This document shows, piece by piece, positions 63,609 through 64,000 of a stretch of DNA of 64,000 bases (positions are counted from its first letter, which is position 1; every line of letters begins with the position of its first letter). This DNA comes from CAVZMI01 sp050011775 (GTDB lineage: Bacteria; Bacteroidota; Ignavibacteria; UBA10030; CAVZMI01): positions 1 through 64,000 of the forward strand of contig JBEKIL010000013.1 of the NCBI GenBank assembly GCA_050011775.1, given 5' to 3'. The position numbers were made by a program, and so were the translations under genes. The notes below the pieces were generated by a model that was given only the letters and a program-made list of their open reading frames with translations, was not told where the DNA came from and searched no databases.

Positions 63609-64000
63609 TCAGCTATGCCGTATCGAAATAATATCTCCATCTTTTACGATATATTCTTTCCCTTCGAGCCGCCACTGGCCCGACTCCTTTGTCCTTGTGA
63701 ATGAACCTTCTGCCTCTATGAAGTGGTCGTAATGCACCACCTCGGCACGGATGAACCTGTTGAAGAAATCGGAATGGATGATACCGGCAGCATCCTGGGC
63801 GGTCATCCCTTTTCTGATGGTCCATGCTCTGCACTCGTCATCGCCGACTGTCAGGAAAGATTGAAGTCCGAGCAGTGCATACGCCTCGCGGATTAATGTG
63901 GCAAGCGCTGATTCCGTGATACCGTATTCATCCATAAAGATTTTTACTTCTTCCTCGGGTAGCTCCGACATTTCCATCTCGATCTTGCCGAAGAACGATA
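63609..64000 (-). CDS. ychF: Redox-regulated ATPase YchF, C-terminal part (5' end outside window)
   Basis: The frame remains open to the right edge (codons for FFGKIEMEMSELPEEE at the boundary), so this is the C-terminal 130 or so residues of an approximately 360-residue protein. The helical region is followed by the TGS domain: FLTVGDDECRAWTIRKGM, AAGIIHSDFFNRFIRAEV, and the conserved end EGKEYIVKDGDIISIRHS. YchF/OLA1 is an Obg-family ATPase linked to ribosomes and oxidative stress. The P-loop half is not in view. Confidence 0.92.
   Translation of the reverse strand, partial: SFFGKIEMEMSELPEEEVKIFMDEYGITESALATLIREAYALLGLQSFLTVGDDECRAWTIRKGMTAQDAAGIIHSDFFNRFIRAEVVHYDHFIEAEGSFTRTKESGQWRLEGKEYIVKDGDIISIRHS

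Overview
The window is a gene-dense bacterial chromosome segment of moderate G+C. It encodes a single-polypeptide pyruvate:ferredoxin oxidoreductase, ribonuclease Y, ZapA, a CHAT/TPR protein, an M64 peptidase and tRNA promoters of the form TTGxxx-17-TATATT. This gene set suggests an anaerobic or facultative member of the FCB group (Bacteroidota/Ignavibacteriota/Chlorobiota side). That placement is an inference from gene content and order; no rRNA is present to confirm it.

Layout. 1-7.8 kb: a truncated RHS/YD-repeat fragment faces a minus-strand housekeeping block (hisS, an unknown gene, lgt, rlmB; then a mannose-1-phosphate guanylyltransferase/phosphomannomutase-like fusion with a ptsN-like gene; then larB). 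7.9-8.4 kb: tRNA-Gly, preceded by two degenerate tRNA-Gly-like copies in an exact 86-nt tandem, then tRNA-Cys. 8.6-13.2 kb: nifJ and a dihydroorotate dehydrogenase-like gene. 13.2-14.2 kb: repeat-rich spacer, tRNA-Leu, a short promoter-terminator transcription unit and tRNA-Val. 14.2-23.5 kb: the conserved translation/division block thrS-infC-rpmI-rplT-pheS-pheT-coiled coil-zapA-(6S RNA candidate)-rny, with an AUU start on infC. 23.5-41.3 kb: mixed metabolic and housekeeping genes (coaE, class III aminotransferase, nadB, M64 peptidase, purF, pgsA-like, ftsY, dipeptide epimerase, mutL, UbiA-type phosphoribosyltransferase, DUF362, EamA transporter, SpoIIE phosphatase, recG).

The accessory right half holds the two most interesting systems. 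At 41.3-45.3 kb a promoter drives two tandem D-Ala-D-Ala-ligase-like ATP-grasp enzymes, a GNAT acetyltransferase and a lysine 2,3-aminomutase (KamA). This looks like an uncharacterised pathway that makes, conjugates and possibly acetylates beta-lysine. At 45.4-51.5 kb a tightly packed minus-strand operon encodes an ECF sigma factor, a one-TM anti-sigma-like/TPR protein, an exported TPR-CHAT caspase-like protease with a C-terminal membrane anchor, and a glycosyltransferase resembling polypeptide GalNAc-transferases. A papain-family protease lies divergently beside it. Together they suggest a regulated envelope system of proteolysis and protein modification.

52.7-64 kb: a nucleoside deaminase, a cupredoxin lipoprotein, a methyltransferase, a cysteine-rich membrane ferredoxin, two acetyltransferases, a PreP-like M16 protease, an isoprenylcysteine-methyltransferase-like protein, an unrecognised protein with a duplicated domain, a LacI-type sensor lacking its DNA-binding domain, and the C-terminus of ychF running off the right edge.
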